Notes under the pieces: model-generated
Told to the model about the DNA's origin: nothing
Database searches by the model: none
What the model saw: only the letters and a program-made list of their open reading frames with translations
Program-made: the position numbers and the translations under genes
Shown here: in pieces, positions 40,818 to 50,082 of the stretch
Numbering within the stretch: the first letter of the stretch is position 1
Layout: every line of letters starts with the position of its first letter
Assembly: GCA_039024435.1 (NCBI GenBank)
Contig: JBCCQH010000029.1
Coordinates: 1 to 64,000, forward strand
Length of the DNA: 64,000 bases
Origin: JBCCQH01 sp039024435
GTDB lineage: Bacteria > Bacteroidota > Bacteroidia > J057 > JADKCL01
Direction: 5' to 3'

Positions 40818-43181
40818 TCAGTCATTCATCTGTACCAGCTTGATCAGTTCGGTGCGGTCCGGGGTTTGCAGGCGAATGAAATACACGCCGGCACCTAAGC
40901 CCCGCTCCTGGGCATCGAAGGTCCAACGGTGGGTGCCTTCGACCAGGATTCCTCGGGTGATCTCGGCAACGGCGGCCCCGCGGATGTCGTACACCTGGAC
41001 GCTCACGTCCTGTTCACTCGGCAATTCGAGGGCGATGGTCGAGGCCCCGCGCGCCGGGTTGGGGTAAGCGGTGAATTGTAGATCGGTGACCCGCGGGGGG
41101 AGGCTGACCGGCAGCACCAGCTCAAAATAGGTCGTGTGCAGCCGGAAGTCGAGGCTGTCGTAGCTTGGGGTCGCGGCGTCGACCAGCAGGGACGGGACGT
41201 TGATGTTGTCCACTCCAGGTACGTCGACGCTCACCGCGTAGTCATCGAAGGGGATACTCACAAACGAGAAGTAGCCATTGGCGTCGGTGACTGTCTGGTC
41301 GATCACGTAGTTCTGGGTCTTGCTGTAGAGCACGACGGTGACATTGGGCATGGGATCGCCGGGACCGGCATTCTTGTTTGCGCCCTGGGCGATCAGCCCG
41401 CCGATGAAGCCCGGTCCGCCCGGATTCGTTCCGAAGCGGGTCTGGAAGTTGACGACGGTGGGGAAACTGGTCGCGGCGATTGCGGTGGCGTTGTTCCACC
41501 ATACCGCCGTATCCGCGTAGGTGGGCATTTGGGTCGGGTAGGTCGCGCTGTCGGGAGCGGCCTTGATGTACACTGTATCCAGATTGACTCCGCAGAAGGA
41601 ATACACGCCGAATCCGTTGGTAAAGGTGGAGTCCTCGGCAAAGAGGGCGTTCAGCGTGGTGTCGTAGCCGATGAGGTAGACCTTTTGATTGGCGAGGGCC
41701 TGGGCGGTGCTGGTGAAGATCGTACCGGTGATTTCCGGCTGGGATTGGTCCACGACCACAACGGTGTCGACGTCACCGCAGGCGCCGCCATTGTTGGCGA
41801 GGAGGGTGTAAGTGCCGGGTACGGTGGCAACGATGGACTGCGTGGTTGCGTTGTTGTTCCAGAAATAATTTGTGTAGCCACCGGTCGCGGTCAGGGTCGG
41901 GAAAGTGCCGCTGCAAGTATCGAGTACCCCAACCTGGGTGATCAGGTTGGCCGAGGTATTGGTGCCGCCGACATTGATGGTGATGAGTTGCTCTTGCTGC
42001 CCGGCGATGGGGCAGGCATTGTCTTCGACGGAGAGAAGGAACTGGTACACGCCCGGCGAAGTCGGAGTCCAGCAGAAGCGTCCGGCTGGAGAGCTGTTGG
42101 TCGTGGTGATCGTGTCGGTGACGGTGGGATTGCCGACCTGGGAAAAGGTGGCGCCGGTGATGTTAGCGTCCCACATCAAGCTGATCGATTGAGTGGCTGA
42201 ATCGGCGTCACTGGCACTGATGTCAAAGCACAATTGGCCGGAGCCACAGAAATTGATGATGTTGGGGACGGTCAGGGCCGCACCGGCACTGAGGTTGCTA
42301 ATGGTACTGAAGGTGGGCTGGCTGTTTGCCGGGCAGGTCAAGACCTGGACCTGCATGTCGCGGTAGGTCGTCCCGATGTTTTGGCCGTTGCGCCATTCAT
42401 CGACCGCGAAGCAAATGACGCCCACGACGAGGTTACCCGGCTGGGGAACCAGTTCCATCATGCCGGTGACGGGATCAAAGTTGACCTGCCAGGAAGGCCC
42501 GAGCGGAGCGGTCGGGGAGTAGCCCGTGCCGTAAATCACCGGAGTATTGATCGAACCCTGGCACGCGGTCAAGGTAAAGGAAAGCGAGTCGCCGTCCGGA
42601 TCGTAGGCTCCCTGGTGGATGGTGTAGGGCTGGCCCTGGCACGCCATGAAGAGCGGATAGTTCGTGAACTGGGGTGAATTGTTGCAACCGGCGGAGAAGT
42701 CGACTTGGTTCTCGATGTAGATCCCGCCATTGGCGGCCCCCGAGGTAATCACACTGTTGCGGCAGCAGGTGTTCCAGCTCACCGCGAAGGTACAATTGGT
42801 GGTGCTGCCCAGGTTACAGACATCGTAGTCCCGGAACCAGTAGTATTCTTCGATGCCATTGATGGGAGCACCGGGGGTAGAACAAGCGGTCGCTACCGTG
42901 GGACAGATCGGAGTGACTTCAATTATTTGTTGTACCGACCAGTTGGTGATCGGGGCTGGGGCGGAACTACAGCTCCCGGTAGGGGAAAAGGTGATGTTGT
43001 TGGTGATGAAGGCCGAGCCGGTACAATCGCGGTAGACGCGCAGGGCGACCCGGGTCGTGCAGGCATTCAGGCAAATGGATTCGATTTCCTCGCCCACGAT
43101 ATGAGAAGCCTTGGCAGAGGAGGGACCGCCCAGCAAAAGGGCAAACAGGCAAGCGGTGAGAAGTAGTAGTCTTTGGTGCAT
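40818..43181 (-). CDS. Large T9SS type A protein with SdrD/PKD-like domains
   Basis: The 787-residue protein has a signal peptide (LLTACLFALLLGGPSSAKA). The N-terminal domain starts SHIVGEEIESICLNACTTRV, with LRVYRDCTGSAFITN and many Cys; PKD/cadherin-like segments follow. A collagen-binding-like B domain (LANQKVYLIGYDTTLNALFA, GVYSFCGVNLDTVYIKAAPD) and the sorting domain (YPNPARGASTIALELPSEQD to RTELIKLVQMND) complete it. It is probably a surface adhesin or cell-envelope fibre. It is a tandem paralog of 43630-45756. Confidence 0.78.
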   Translation of the reverse strand: MHQRLLLLTACLFALLLGGPSSAKASHIVGEEIESICLNACTTRVALRVYRDCTGSAFITNNITFSPTGSCSSAPAPITNWSVQQIIEVTPICPTVATACSTPGAPINGIEEYYWFRDYDVCNLGSTTNCTFAVSWNTCCRNSVITSGAANGGIYIENQVDFSAGCNNSPQFTNYPLFMACQGQPYTIHQGAYDPDGDSLSFTLTACQGSINTPVIYGTGYSPTAPLGPSWQVNFDPVTGMMELVPQPGNLVVGVICFAVDEWRNGQNIGTTYRDMQVQVLTCPANSQPTFSTISNLSAGAALTVPNIINFCGSGQLCFDISASDADSATQSISLMWDANITGATFSQVGNPTVTDTITTTNSSPAGRFCWTPTSPGVYQFLLSVEDNACPIAGQQEQLITINVGGTNTSANLITQVGVLDTCSGTFPTLTATGGYTNYFWNNNATTQSIVATVPGTYTLLANNGGACGDVDTVVVVDQSQPEITGTIFTSTAQALANQKVYLIGYDTTLNALFAEDSTFTNGFGVYSFCGVNLDTVYIKAAPDSATYPTQMPTYADTAVWWNNATAIAATSFPTVVNFQTRFGTNPGGPGFIGGLIAQGANKNAGPGDPMPNVTVVLYSKTQNYVIDQTVTDANGYFSFVSIPFDDYAVSVDVPGVDNINVPSLLVDAATPSYDSLDFRLHTTYFELVLPVSLPPRVTDLQFTAYPNPARGASTIALELPSEQDVSVQVYDIRGAAVAEITRGILVEGTHRWTFDAQERGLGAGVYFIRLQTPDRTELIKLVQMND

Positions 43182-43629
43182 GGATCGTCAAGGTAAGAAT
43201 CAGACAGACAGAAAATGGGGACATGCAGTATTCAATCAAATTGCTGCAGTAGAACACGATAGCCGTGTCCAGCAAAGAACGCTATTCGTTCCTAGGGCGA
43301 CGGAATGCCCGATCCGCAATCTGATTTATTGGTTGTAGGCGCAGAGCGATAAAAAATGGGGAACCTTACCGCAACGCCACGTTAAGTGCGACTGATTTAT
43401 GATGAATATAGGACTTTTGTGATTCAGCCGTTCTTAGGGGCTGCCGAACGGTCACAATATGAGTCCGAACGGCGAAGTGCCTTCTCGAACTTCTGGGATG
43501 CGCTCACCAAGGCCGGCCCCAATCCGCCCATTCAGACAAATTGAAAGTAGCGTTAGCAGGGTTTGGGTAAGCAATTCTGACGAATTCGGGGTGGACCTTG
43601 GTGATCGCAAGCGTAGGTTTCCGAGCCGC
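43182..43629. other. Intergenic region, no gene
   Basis: The space between the two paralogous surface genes has a short inverted repeat GCCGTTC/GAACGG near 43427-43452 and no convincing coding frame. It probably holds the promoter of the 40818 gene and the end of the 43630 transcript. Confidence 0.45.
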
Positions 43630-45756
43630 TCAATGGCGGATAAATTTCTTTCGGTACGGAACGCCATCGATCTGCATCTCTAGGAGGTAGATTCCGGAGG
43701 CGGTCGGCGCGATGTCCAGCGGGATGCGGTGACGACCGGTGGCCAGTGCCGTCGATATCTGCCCGACGGTAGCCCCAGCAATGTTGTAGACGGTCACCGC
43801 CACGGGAGCCGCGACCGGCAGTTCCAGGTGGAGGCTCGGGGGAGCCGTACCGCCGGGGGAGGCAATGTACCACACCAGCTCGCCGGGTCCGGGGGAGACG
43901 CCCACTGGTTCCGGTGCGAATTCCAGGTGAGTGGACTGCAACAGAAAGGCGATGCTGTCCTGCACCAGATTGCCGAGGGCGAGGGTGACGACGGGAACAT
44001 TGCTCGTGCTGATTCCGGCCCGGTCGGGCACCAGTTTGTAGCTGCCGGTGGGAATATTGGCAAAGGAAAAATAGCCATTCGCGTCGGTGTCGGTGTAGTC
44101 AAGTGGGGCATTGGTGGCCGAATCCAAAAGGAAGATGCGCAGCCCGGGTACGGGATCGCCCGGGCCCTGGCGTTTGTTGGCCCCCTGGGCGATCAGACCT
44201 CCGATGAAGCCGGGACCGCCGGGATTGCTGCCCAGGAGCGTGCTGAAATTGACGGTGTAGGGGACATTGGCTACGGAAAAGGTATCCGCACCGCTGTAAA
44301 AAAGGGCGGTATCCGCGTAGGTGGGCAGATCGTTGGGATAAGCGCCGGAATCGGGCGCGGCTTTGACGTAAAGGACCGAGTCCTGGATGCCGGTGAAGCT
44401 GTAGTAGCCGTTGGGATTGGTGAAAGTGGAGTCGACCGCGGTCAGCGATTGCACTGCGGTATCGTGCTTGATGAGATAGACCCGCTGATTGGCGAGGGGG
44501 ACGCTGAGGTGATCCAAAATCTGCCCGGAGATGTCCGGAGGATTGGGCAAACTGCCAGCTACGACGGCGATTTGACGGGTTTTGATGCCCAGTAGGGGGC
44601 AGGCATCGTCCTGCAAGGTCACGGTGAAGCGGTAGGTGCCGGCGGTGGCGGGGGTAAAATTAAAGCGAGCGGTTGGGCTGGCTCCGGTGACCGAGTCCAA
44701 TACGGCGGCGTTGGTGGCATCGGCGAAGGTCGCTCCGGGTACATTGCCGTCCCAGAACAAGGACAAAGTCTGCCCGAGGTCGGGATCGCTGCTGCCCAGG
44801 TCAAAGCTCAAGGTTTGGCCGGGGGGAACGATGAAGACGTCACCAAGAGCGTTGGCGTTGGGGGAGACATTGCTGTAGGCAGCAAACTCGGGGGCGTTGT
44901 TGCCCGGGCAGGGGAGCGCGGTGAATATCAGGTCGCGGTTGCTGGTGCCAATTTGGGTGCCGTTGCGCCATTCTTCGACCTTCAGGCACACGACCGATAC
45001 CGAAATGTTGCCGGGATTGGGCGTGAGACGCAGGTTTCCGGTCAGGGCATCGAAGCTGCTGGTAAAGTTGGTGCCAAAGGGCGCACTGGGCGAAAAGGCC
45101 GCAATGTAACTCAGCCCCATTCCGCCCATGCCGCGACAGGAATCCAACACAAACGCCAGGGAATCGCCGTCGGCATCGTAAGCTCCGAGGGCGACTTCAA
45201 ACGTCTGGTTCTCGCAGTGGTAGGTCGGGACTTCGGTGAGGAAGGCGGGCGCCGAATTGCACGGGGTGATCCCGGTATTCAAGGTGGCGCCGGCCCACAT
45301 GGCGGTATTGCCGGAGTTTTGCAGCGGCAGCAAACTTGCCCGGCAGCAGGTTTCCCAGGTCAGGTCAAATGCACAATTCGCCGTGGCTTGGCAGATGTCA
45401 TATTCCCGGGTGTAGCGGTACAGTTCGAAGCCACTGATACTGGCGCTGGCCGAGGAGCAAAGGGTCGCCGTACCCGGACAGACCGGGGAAATGTCGGTGA
45501 AAGCGAGGCTCGGTGTGCCGCTGATGTCCACCGGCAGGGAAGTACAGCCTGGTTGGGCCGAGGAAATTGTGACTCCCGTAGGAAAGATGATGGTCGTTCC
45601 GGCACAATCCCGGTAGGTATTGACGGTGACGCTCACCGTGCAGGCATTGAGGCAGTTGTACTCAAGCTGGCCACCAAAAATGTGGGAAGCTCGGCCGGTT
45701 CCAGCGGTAATCAGTAAAAATAATGCAAGGAGGAAGCAGTTGTAGCCGTGTTTCAT
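43630..45756 (-). CDS. Large T9SS-type surface protein, paralog
   Basis: The 708-residue protein has a signal peptide (FLLALFLLITAGTGRA) and the same architecture as 40818-43181: SHIFGGQLEYNCLNACTVSV, VNTYRDCAGTTIIFPTG, LKVEEWRNGTQIGTSNRDLI, LANQRVYLIKHDTAVQSLTA and TYADTALF. The C-terminal region AVTVYNIAGATVGQISTALA to GVPYRKKFIRH is a sorting domain. The shared internal GSNPGGPGFIGGLIAQGANK block, nearly identical in both, suggests recent duplication or gene conversion. Confidence 0.78.
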   Translation of the reverse strand: MKHGYNCFLLALFLLITAGTGRASHIFGGQLEYNCLNACTVSVTVNTYRDCAGTTIIFPTGVTISSAQPGCTSLPVDISGTPSLAFTDISPVCPGTATLCSSASASISGFELYRYTREYDICQATANCAFDLTWETCCRASLLPLQNSGNTAMWAGATLNTGITPCNSAPAFLTEVPTYHCENQTFEVALGAYDADGDSLAFVLDSCRGMGGMGLSYIAAFSPSAPFGTNFTSSFDALTGNLRLTPNPGNISVSVVCLKVEEWRNGTQIGTSNRDLIFTALPCPGNNAPEFAAYSNVSPNANALGDVFIVPPGQTLSFDLGSSDPDLGQTLSLFWDGNVPGATFADATNAAVLDSVTGASPTARFNFTPATAGTYRFTVTLQDDACPLLGIKTRQIAVVAGSLPNPPDISGQILDHLSVPLANQRVYLIKHDTAVQSLTAVDSTFTNPNGYYSFTGIQDSVLYVKAAPDSGAYPNDLPTYADTALFYSGADTFSVANVPYTVNFSTLLGSNPGGPGFIGGLIAQGANKRQGPGDPVPGLRIFLLDSATNAPLDYTDTDANGYFSFANIPTGSYKLVPDRAGISTSNVPVVTLALGNLVQDSIAFLLQSTHLEFAPEPVGVSPGPGELVWYIASPGGTAPPSLHLELPVAAPVAVTVYNIAGATVGQISTALATGRHRIPLDIAPTASGIYLLEMQIDGVPYRKKFIRH

Positions 45757-45887
45757 TCGGGTAGATGGAAGTTCCGATTTCTCCCAAAGTAGGCGAAAGG
45801 CACGATTCTTCCGGGTGATCCCGACTCAGCGGTTACAATTATTCGACGAATCGCTTTTTCACCTTCCCGAATCGAACCGGAGGGGGA

Positions 45888-46529
45888 TTATTCGACCGCT
45901 TGGGCCGGATTGCCGAAGACGGTGGTGCCTTCTTCGACCTCGCGCAGGACGACCGATCCTGCTCCGATCATGGCCCCTTTTCCGATTTTTACTCCGGGAT
46001 GGACGATGGCACCGGTACCGATAAACACATTGTCTTCCAGGGAGGCATTGGTTCCGATTCGGGCTCCGGCGCTCACGGTACAATAATTACCGATGGTCAC
46101 GTCTGGCTCAATGACTGCCCCGCTGTGGACCAGGTTGTTGTCCCCGATTTGGGTATTTGCGTTTACCGCAACCCCGTAATTGAACAGATTGCCAAATCCA
46201 ATGGCCGCATAAGGCGAAATCCAAGCCCCGGGATGCTGGGCATTGGCGGCGTGGCGCTTGGAGATTTCGGCGACCCGTTCGTAGACGGCTTTCCGGAGCT
46301 TGATATCGCCGACCGCAACCAGGAATTGCACCTTGTTGTCTTGCAGGACCATTTTTGAGTCTTCGCTGCCCGCGATGGCAAAAACGCTGATGTCGTTCAA
46401 ATCACGGGTGCTGATTTCTTCCGCCGTTTCCAGGAAGCCCAGGACGATGATGCCCGCAGCGGCGAAGATATCGGCGGCGATCCGGCCTTCAGCGCCCGTT
46501 CCAATGATGATTACGTGGGTGTCGCTCAT
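45888..46529 (-). CDS. NeuD/PglD-family sugar O- or N-acyltransferase
   Basis: From ATG 46529 the protein has 213 residues. The N-terminal Rossmann-like PglD_N domain holds THVIIIGTGAEGRIAADIFA. The C-terminal left-handed beta-helix has hexapeptide repeats (NTQIGDNNLVHSGAVIEPDV, TIGNYCTVSAGARIG, GTGAIVHPGVKIGKGAMIGA). Such enzymes acetylate nucleotide sugars or sialic acid. The frame extends to 46565, but the PglD start favours 46529. Confidence 0.85.
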   Translation of the reverse strand: MSDTHVIIIGTGAEGRIAADIFAAAGIIVLGFLETAEEISTRDLNDISVFAIAGSEDSKMVLQDNKVQFLVAVGDIKLRKAVYERVAEISKRHAANAQHPGAWISPYAAIGFGNLFNYGVAVNANTQIGDNNLVHSGAVIEPDVTIGNYCTVSAGARIGTNASLEDNVFIGTGAIVHPGVKIGKGAMIGAGSVVLREVEEGTTVFGNPAQAVE

Positions 46530-46728
46530 GGCGGCAAATATGGCGGAAGCCACGGGAATTTTCAATCACCGAGCGTGGATTTCTGCGGAAAGCATTTTCC
46601 CGAAAAAAATCGGCTTTCCCCTGTAACCATTCGGCGGTGTGGCATTATGGAGTTTGGAAAAGGCTGCTTTTCCCGGGATTAACCTTCCCGAAAGACAGTA
46701 TTTCCTGTCTGAAAACTTAGCGGTTTTG

Positions 46729-46760
46729 CCCCGGAACTTAGGTTTCGGGGTACTTTTTTT
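46729..46760 (+). terminator. Hairpin with T run
   Basis: CCCCGGAAC (46729-46737) pairs with GTTTCGGGG (46742-46750) and is followed by TACTTTTTTT. It is oriented to end a plus-strand transcript, yet no plus-strand gene precedes it. Confidence 0.5.
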
Positions 46761-46909
46761 GGGAGCAGATGTACCCCAGGGCGAACCCAGGGGCGCACCC
46801 GCCCGCAGGCTCCCGGGCGGCCTGGAAACGGGTGCACCACGTAGGATCAAGTAGGTTCGGTTGTTGGGTCAGACCGGTGGTTTGGCGGTCGGTTAGGTTG
46901 GCCTGCCCC

Positions 46910-46954
46910 GGCTGGGCCAGATGAAGGGCGCGCCCACTTCACCCGGACCCAGCC
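46910..46954. other. GC-rich stem-loop
   Basis: GGCTGGG (46910-46916) pairs with CCCAGCC (46948-46954), and inside it TGAAG pairs with CTTCA around the palindrome GGCGCGCC. The role is unknown; it lacks the conserved loop of small SRP RNA. Confidence 0.4.
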
Positions 46955-47189
46955 GCTTGGCGGCAGGATGTATATAGATCTGCACCAGGCAGAAGAGAAA
47001 AGAAAGAAAGCATCCGCGGCGGTTTTATCCGCGGGAGTTTGTCGTTATGGTGTTCGGTTGATCTCCATTTTCCTTTTGATCTTTATGTAAATATACGCCG
47101 GCGGTGTGACACCCTGTGTCAATCCCAACGCCCAAAAATGTTTATTTTTTGCCCCTGGGCCACGATTCGGGGCCGGTACGGGATCGGGT

Positions 47190-47888
47190 TCACCCGGCGG
47201 TGGCCGCACGGAGCAGGTCCATGATTTGCGGGTAAGTCTCGGGAATCTCCCGGCGCAGGCCGGCAAGGGACATCCAGCGGACTTCGGTGATGCCCTCTTC
47301 GGTCTGGGGAGTGGTCCGGGCATGACTGGGACTGGTCATGCGGTACCAGTAGGTCGTTTTCAGCTTCCAGTTTTGTTTTCGGCTCAGATATACGTGGAAG
47401 GTCCGGGCAAATTCGCTTTGGGTGACATGGTTCCGCAGGCCGGTTTCTTCGGCAACTTCCCGCCAGGCGGCCTCGTCTAGGACTTCACCGCGCTCGACCT
47501 TGCCTTTGGGGAGGTCCCAGCGCCCGTGGCGCCGGATCAACAGCAAATCTTCTTCCGGTCCGAAGACCAGGCCCCCGGCGGCGGCAATCGGTTTAAACTT
47601 AGATTTGAGTTGATCCACGAAGCCCGACATCGCGCTCGATTTCCGAAAGCTGACCGTCACCTGCGCGTACTGCTGGCTCACTTGGGCATCCTGCAACAGG
47701 GCCAGCAATTCCGCCAGCAGATTCGGGGTCTCCTCGGCTTGCAACCAGGCAACTTGTCCCGGGAAGAGCAGCCGCCCTGCGCGCAACCACGGTTTGATCT
47801 CCGCGATGGATTTTCGCTCAAACCGGAAGTGATGGTGGGCCGGTTCAAAGGTAAAGGAGAGGGCAAAGTTGTTCGCGAATATTTTCAT
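47190..47888 (-). CDS. Nudix hydrolase
   Basis: The 232-residue protein has a complete Nudix box, GKVERGEVLDEAAW then REVAEETGL, in the form GX5EX7REUXEEXGU, after LLLIRRHGRWDLPK. An N-terminal domain of about 85 residues precedes it. Such enzymes hydrolyse nucleoside diphosphate derivatives; the substrate is unknown. Its start codon lies only a few bases from the divergent pyrE start, so the promoters must overlap the opposite genes or sit further out. Confidence 0.88.
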   Translation of the reverse strand: MKIFANNFALSFTFEPAHHHFRFERKSIAEIKPWLRAGRLLFPGQVAWLQAEETPNLLAELLALLQDAQVSQQYAQVTVSFRKSSAMSGFVDQLKSKFKPIAAAGGLVFGPEEDLLLIRRHGRWDLPKGKVERGEVLDEAAWREVAEETGLRNHVTQSEFARTFHVYLSRKQNWKLKTTYWYRMTSPSHARTTPQTEEGITEVRWMSLAGLRREIPETYPQIMDLLRAATAG

Positions 47889-47894
47889 AGATTT

Positions 47895-48560
47895 ATGCCA
47901 ATGTCAGCTTCACAGGTCACAAAGATCGCCGAATCTTTACTCAAGATCAAAGCGGTCCGTTTACAGCCCCAAACTCCCTTTACCTGGGCTTCAGGATGGC
48001 GCTCTCCCGTTTACTGCGACAACCGCCTTGCGCTTTCCTTTCCCCCGGTGCGGACGCTGGTACGGGACTGCCTCACCGACTCAGTGCGGGACGAGTTCCC
48101 CCAGGCGGGAGGGATCGCCGGCGTGGCGACCGCGGGGATTCCTCAAGGGGTCCTCGTCGCCGATCAACTGGCACTGCCCTTTATCTACATCCGCGCAAAA
48201 CCGAAAGGCCACGGTCTGACCAATCAGATCGAGGGCCAGATCGATCCGGAAGCGGAGTACATCGTCGTGGAGGACCTGATTTCGACCGGGGGCAGCAGCC
48301 TCAAAGCGGTTCGGGCCCTGCAAGCCGCCGGGGGAAAAGTGCGGGCGGTCATCAGCGTGTTTACTTACGGATTTCCCCACGCAAACCAGGCATTTGCCGA
48401 GGCAAATATTCCCCTGATTTCGCTGCTCGATCTGAATGGTCTGCTGGAAAAGGCCGTGGAAATTCAGTATATTCGCCCCGAAGAAATGGCGGTCATCGAC
48501 CAATGGCGCCAGGATCCCCAAAAGTGGTCCCAAGCTTTCTTAGCATCGCAATCGAGTTGA
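47895..48560 (+). CDS. pyrE: Orotate phosphoribosyltransferase
   Basis: The protein is about 221 residues with TPFTWASGWRSPVYCDNRLA (the PyrE start region), IAGVATAGIPQGVLVADQL, IRAKPKGHG and the PRPP-binding loop YIVVEDLISTGGSS. It makes orotidine 5'-phosphate from orotate and PRPP in pyrimidine synthesis. ATG 47895 or 47901 can start it. It is 3 bp upstream of nuoC, so the two are probably co-transcribed. Confidence 0.94.
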   Translation: MPMSASQVTKIAESLLKIKAVRLQPQTPFTWASGWRSPVYCDNRLALSFPPVRTLVRDCLTDSVRDEFPQAGGIAGVATAGIPQGVLVADQLALPFIYIRAKPKGHGLTNQIEGQIDPEAEYIVVEDLISTGGSSLKAVRALQAAGGKVRAVISVFTYGFPHANQAFAEANIPLISLLDLNGLLEKAVEIQYIRPEEMAVIDQWRQDPQKWSQAFLASQSS

Positions 48561-48563
48561 ATT

Positions 48564-49058
48564 ATGAGCAGTATCCAGATCAACGAATACCAAGAAATTG
48601 AGGATTTCGTCCTCAAAGCGAAGGAATATGCCGGAGAGTTGACCATCGAGGTGCGGGCCGATTCGATTGTGGAGGTCAGCCGTACTTTGCGGGACAAGTT
48701 CGGATTCGATTATCTCGCCGATATCACGGCGGTCGATTACTACACCGACGAACTGCGGTTCGGAGTTGCGTACAACCTCTGCAACCTCACCGACCGCAAG
48801 CGCCTGCGCATTTCCGTGCGCGTGGAAGAAGACGATCCGGTCGTGGACAGCGTAATTGACGTTTGGCAAGCGGCCAACTGGTTTGAGCGCGAATGCTGGG
48901 ATATGATGGGCATCCATTTTGCCGGGCATCCCGACCTGCGCCGCATCTACATGCCGGAAGACTTCGAATACTTCCCGCTGCGCAAAGAATTTCCCCTCAT
49001 CGGTATTCCGGGCAGTATCCAGACTCCGGAGCCAGCCCCCCCGAAAGAATACAAGTAG
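48564..49058 (+). CDS. nuoC: NADH-quinone oxidoreductase subunit C
   Basis: The 164-residue protein has the 30-kDa subunit features LADITAVDY, VAYNLCNLTDRKRLRISVRV and WQAANWFERECWDMMGIHFA followed by HPDLRRIYMPEDFEYFPLRK. NuoC is part of the peripheral arm of complex I. It is isolated here: no nuoB or nuoD is adjacent, and its neighbours are pyrE and an unknown gene. Confidence 0.92.
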   Translation: MSSIQINEYQEIEDFVLKAKEYAGELTIEVRADSIVEVSRTLRDKFGFDYLADITAVDYYTDELRFGVAYNLCNLTDRKRLRISVRVEEDDPVVDSVIDVWQAANWFERECWDMMGIHFAGHPDLRRIYMPEDFEYFPLRKEFPLIGIPGSIQTPEPAPPKEYK

Positions 49059-49359
49059 GTTCACCGCGACCGGGGAGGGGAAGTAGAATTTCTCCCCATT
49101 GTTTCCACAACCAGCGGTCACGCGACCTTGGTGCGCCACTGCGCAGGTTTCCGCCATCCGCCCCTATTTTTCTCCAATTCTTACGGTGGCCCGCGAGGTC
49201 AATCCGCCGAAATTTGCGGATTTTCCGCGTTGCTTTTGTGGCATCTTTTTTGTTGCCAGTGAAAGAAAGCGCGCCGGATTTGCCGGAAACCGATCCGCGT
49301 TGCCTTGAAAAAATTGTCGTTTCCGGTTATATTGGAAAAAGATAGGATGACCACCAGAC
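49059..49359. other. Intergenic region after nuoC
   Basis: A short hairpin GGGGAG/CTCCCC near 49071-49098 may end the pyrE-nuoC transcript. The remainder shows no gene. Confidence 0.4.
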
Positions 49360-50034
49360 ATGGGATCAATGCGTAACATTCTTGGGGTGCTGTTGGCCAT
49401 TGGGGCCAGCATGGCGGTTTTTGGATTTTCTCCTCGGCCCAAACCGGACGATGCCAAGGTCATCTTAGTCGATCTGCGCGTGGCCACCCCCGATGATGCC
49501 AAGCAAGCTTTTTCCGAGCAATTTGATCACAAACGCGTGGAACTCTCTCTGGAAATTGACGATCCGATCAACACGCTGGAGGATTTTGCCCTGGGCGAAA
49601 AACCCCTCGAAGGCCCGGGCTGCTTCATGCCCGACCTCAAAGTCATCTTCCGCACCCACACTTACGTATTCAGCCTGTACTGCACCGAGGTGGTCAAGTA
49701 CCGCAACTCCGCACCTTACACGCCTTCCGGTCGCCGGGTGCAAAACGACATCCGCATCACCCAGAGCGTGCTCAACGTGCTGGAAGAGACACGCGAAAAG
49801 CACTTCGGCAAGTACTTTGACCCGGAAATCGCCAAACGTTTCGTCAAAGACTTGAAGCTGGAAGCCATCGACGAGAAGGTTGACGATTCTGAACTCTACA
49901 AAGAGGAAGTGGACGAAGACGAAAAAGCGCTGGAAAAGGAAGCCGAAGACAAGGAAGGCTGGTTCGATGAGGACAAGGATCCCGAACTCGAGAAAGATGA
50001 GACCCCGGAGTTGGACGAGGATGACGGAGGCTGA
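49360..50034 (+). CDS. Hypothetical exported protein with acidic tail
   Basis: The 224-residue protein has a short hydrophobic N-terminus (NILGVLLAIGASMAVFGFS), a beta/alpha middle part (LKVIFRTHTYVFSLYCTEVV, QNDIRITQSVLNVLEET), and a last section of about 55 residues very rich in Glu, Asp and Lys (DEKALEKEAEDKEGWFDEDK). I do not recognise it. Without a clear cleavage site it may be membrane anchored. ATG 49369 is an alternative start. Confidence 0.6.
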   Translation: MGSMRNILGVLLAIGASMAVFGFSPRPKPDDAKVILVDLRVATPDDAKQAFSEQFDHKRVELSLEIDDPINTLEDFALGEKPLEGPGCFMPDLKVIFRTHTYVFSLYCTEVVKYRNSAPYTPSGRRVQNDIRITQSVLNVLEETREKHFGKYFDPEIAKRFVKDLKLEAIDEKVDDSELYKEEVDEDEKALEKEAEDKEGWFDEDKDPELEKDETPELDEDDGG

Positions 50035-50082
50035 TCGCCGCAGATGCGGTGGCAAACGGTGCGGATAAAACCCGATCACCGC

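Larger units (their letters stand above)
46530..47189. other. Intergenic region with several hairpins
   Basis: No credible gene is present; short frames here lack any family features and have low-complexity arginine/proline composition. The region holds AGACAG/CTGTCT near 46693, the hairpin at 46729, the hairpin at 46910, and TGACAC/GTGTCA near 47107. The density of hairpins could mark an unannotated RNA or transcript ends. Confidence 0.4.

Noticed and set aside
41136..42200. Plus-strand frame of 354 codons with Gly/Val/Asp bias
   Set aside because: It is antisense to the large surface protein gene 40818-43181 and shows the composition typical of antisense frames in this genome.
46566..46854. 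Overlapping small frames on both strands
   Set aside because: Low-complexity composition, no signal peptide or motif, and hairpins across the region argue against coding.
46860..46960. Small SRP RNA
   Set aside because: GGTCAGACCGG suggested it, but the conserved GGAAGNAGC-type loop is missing.
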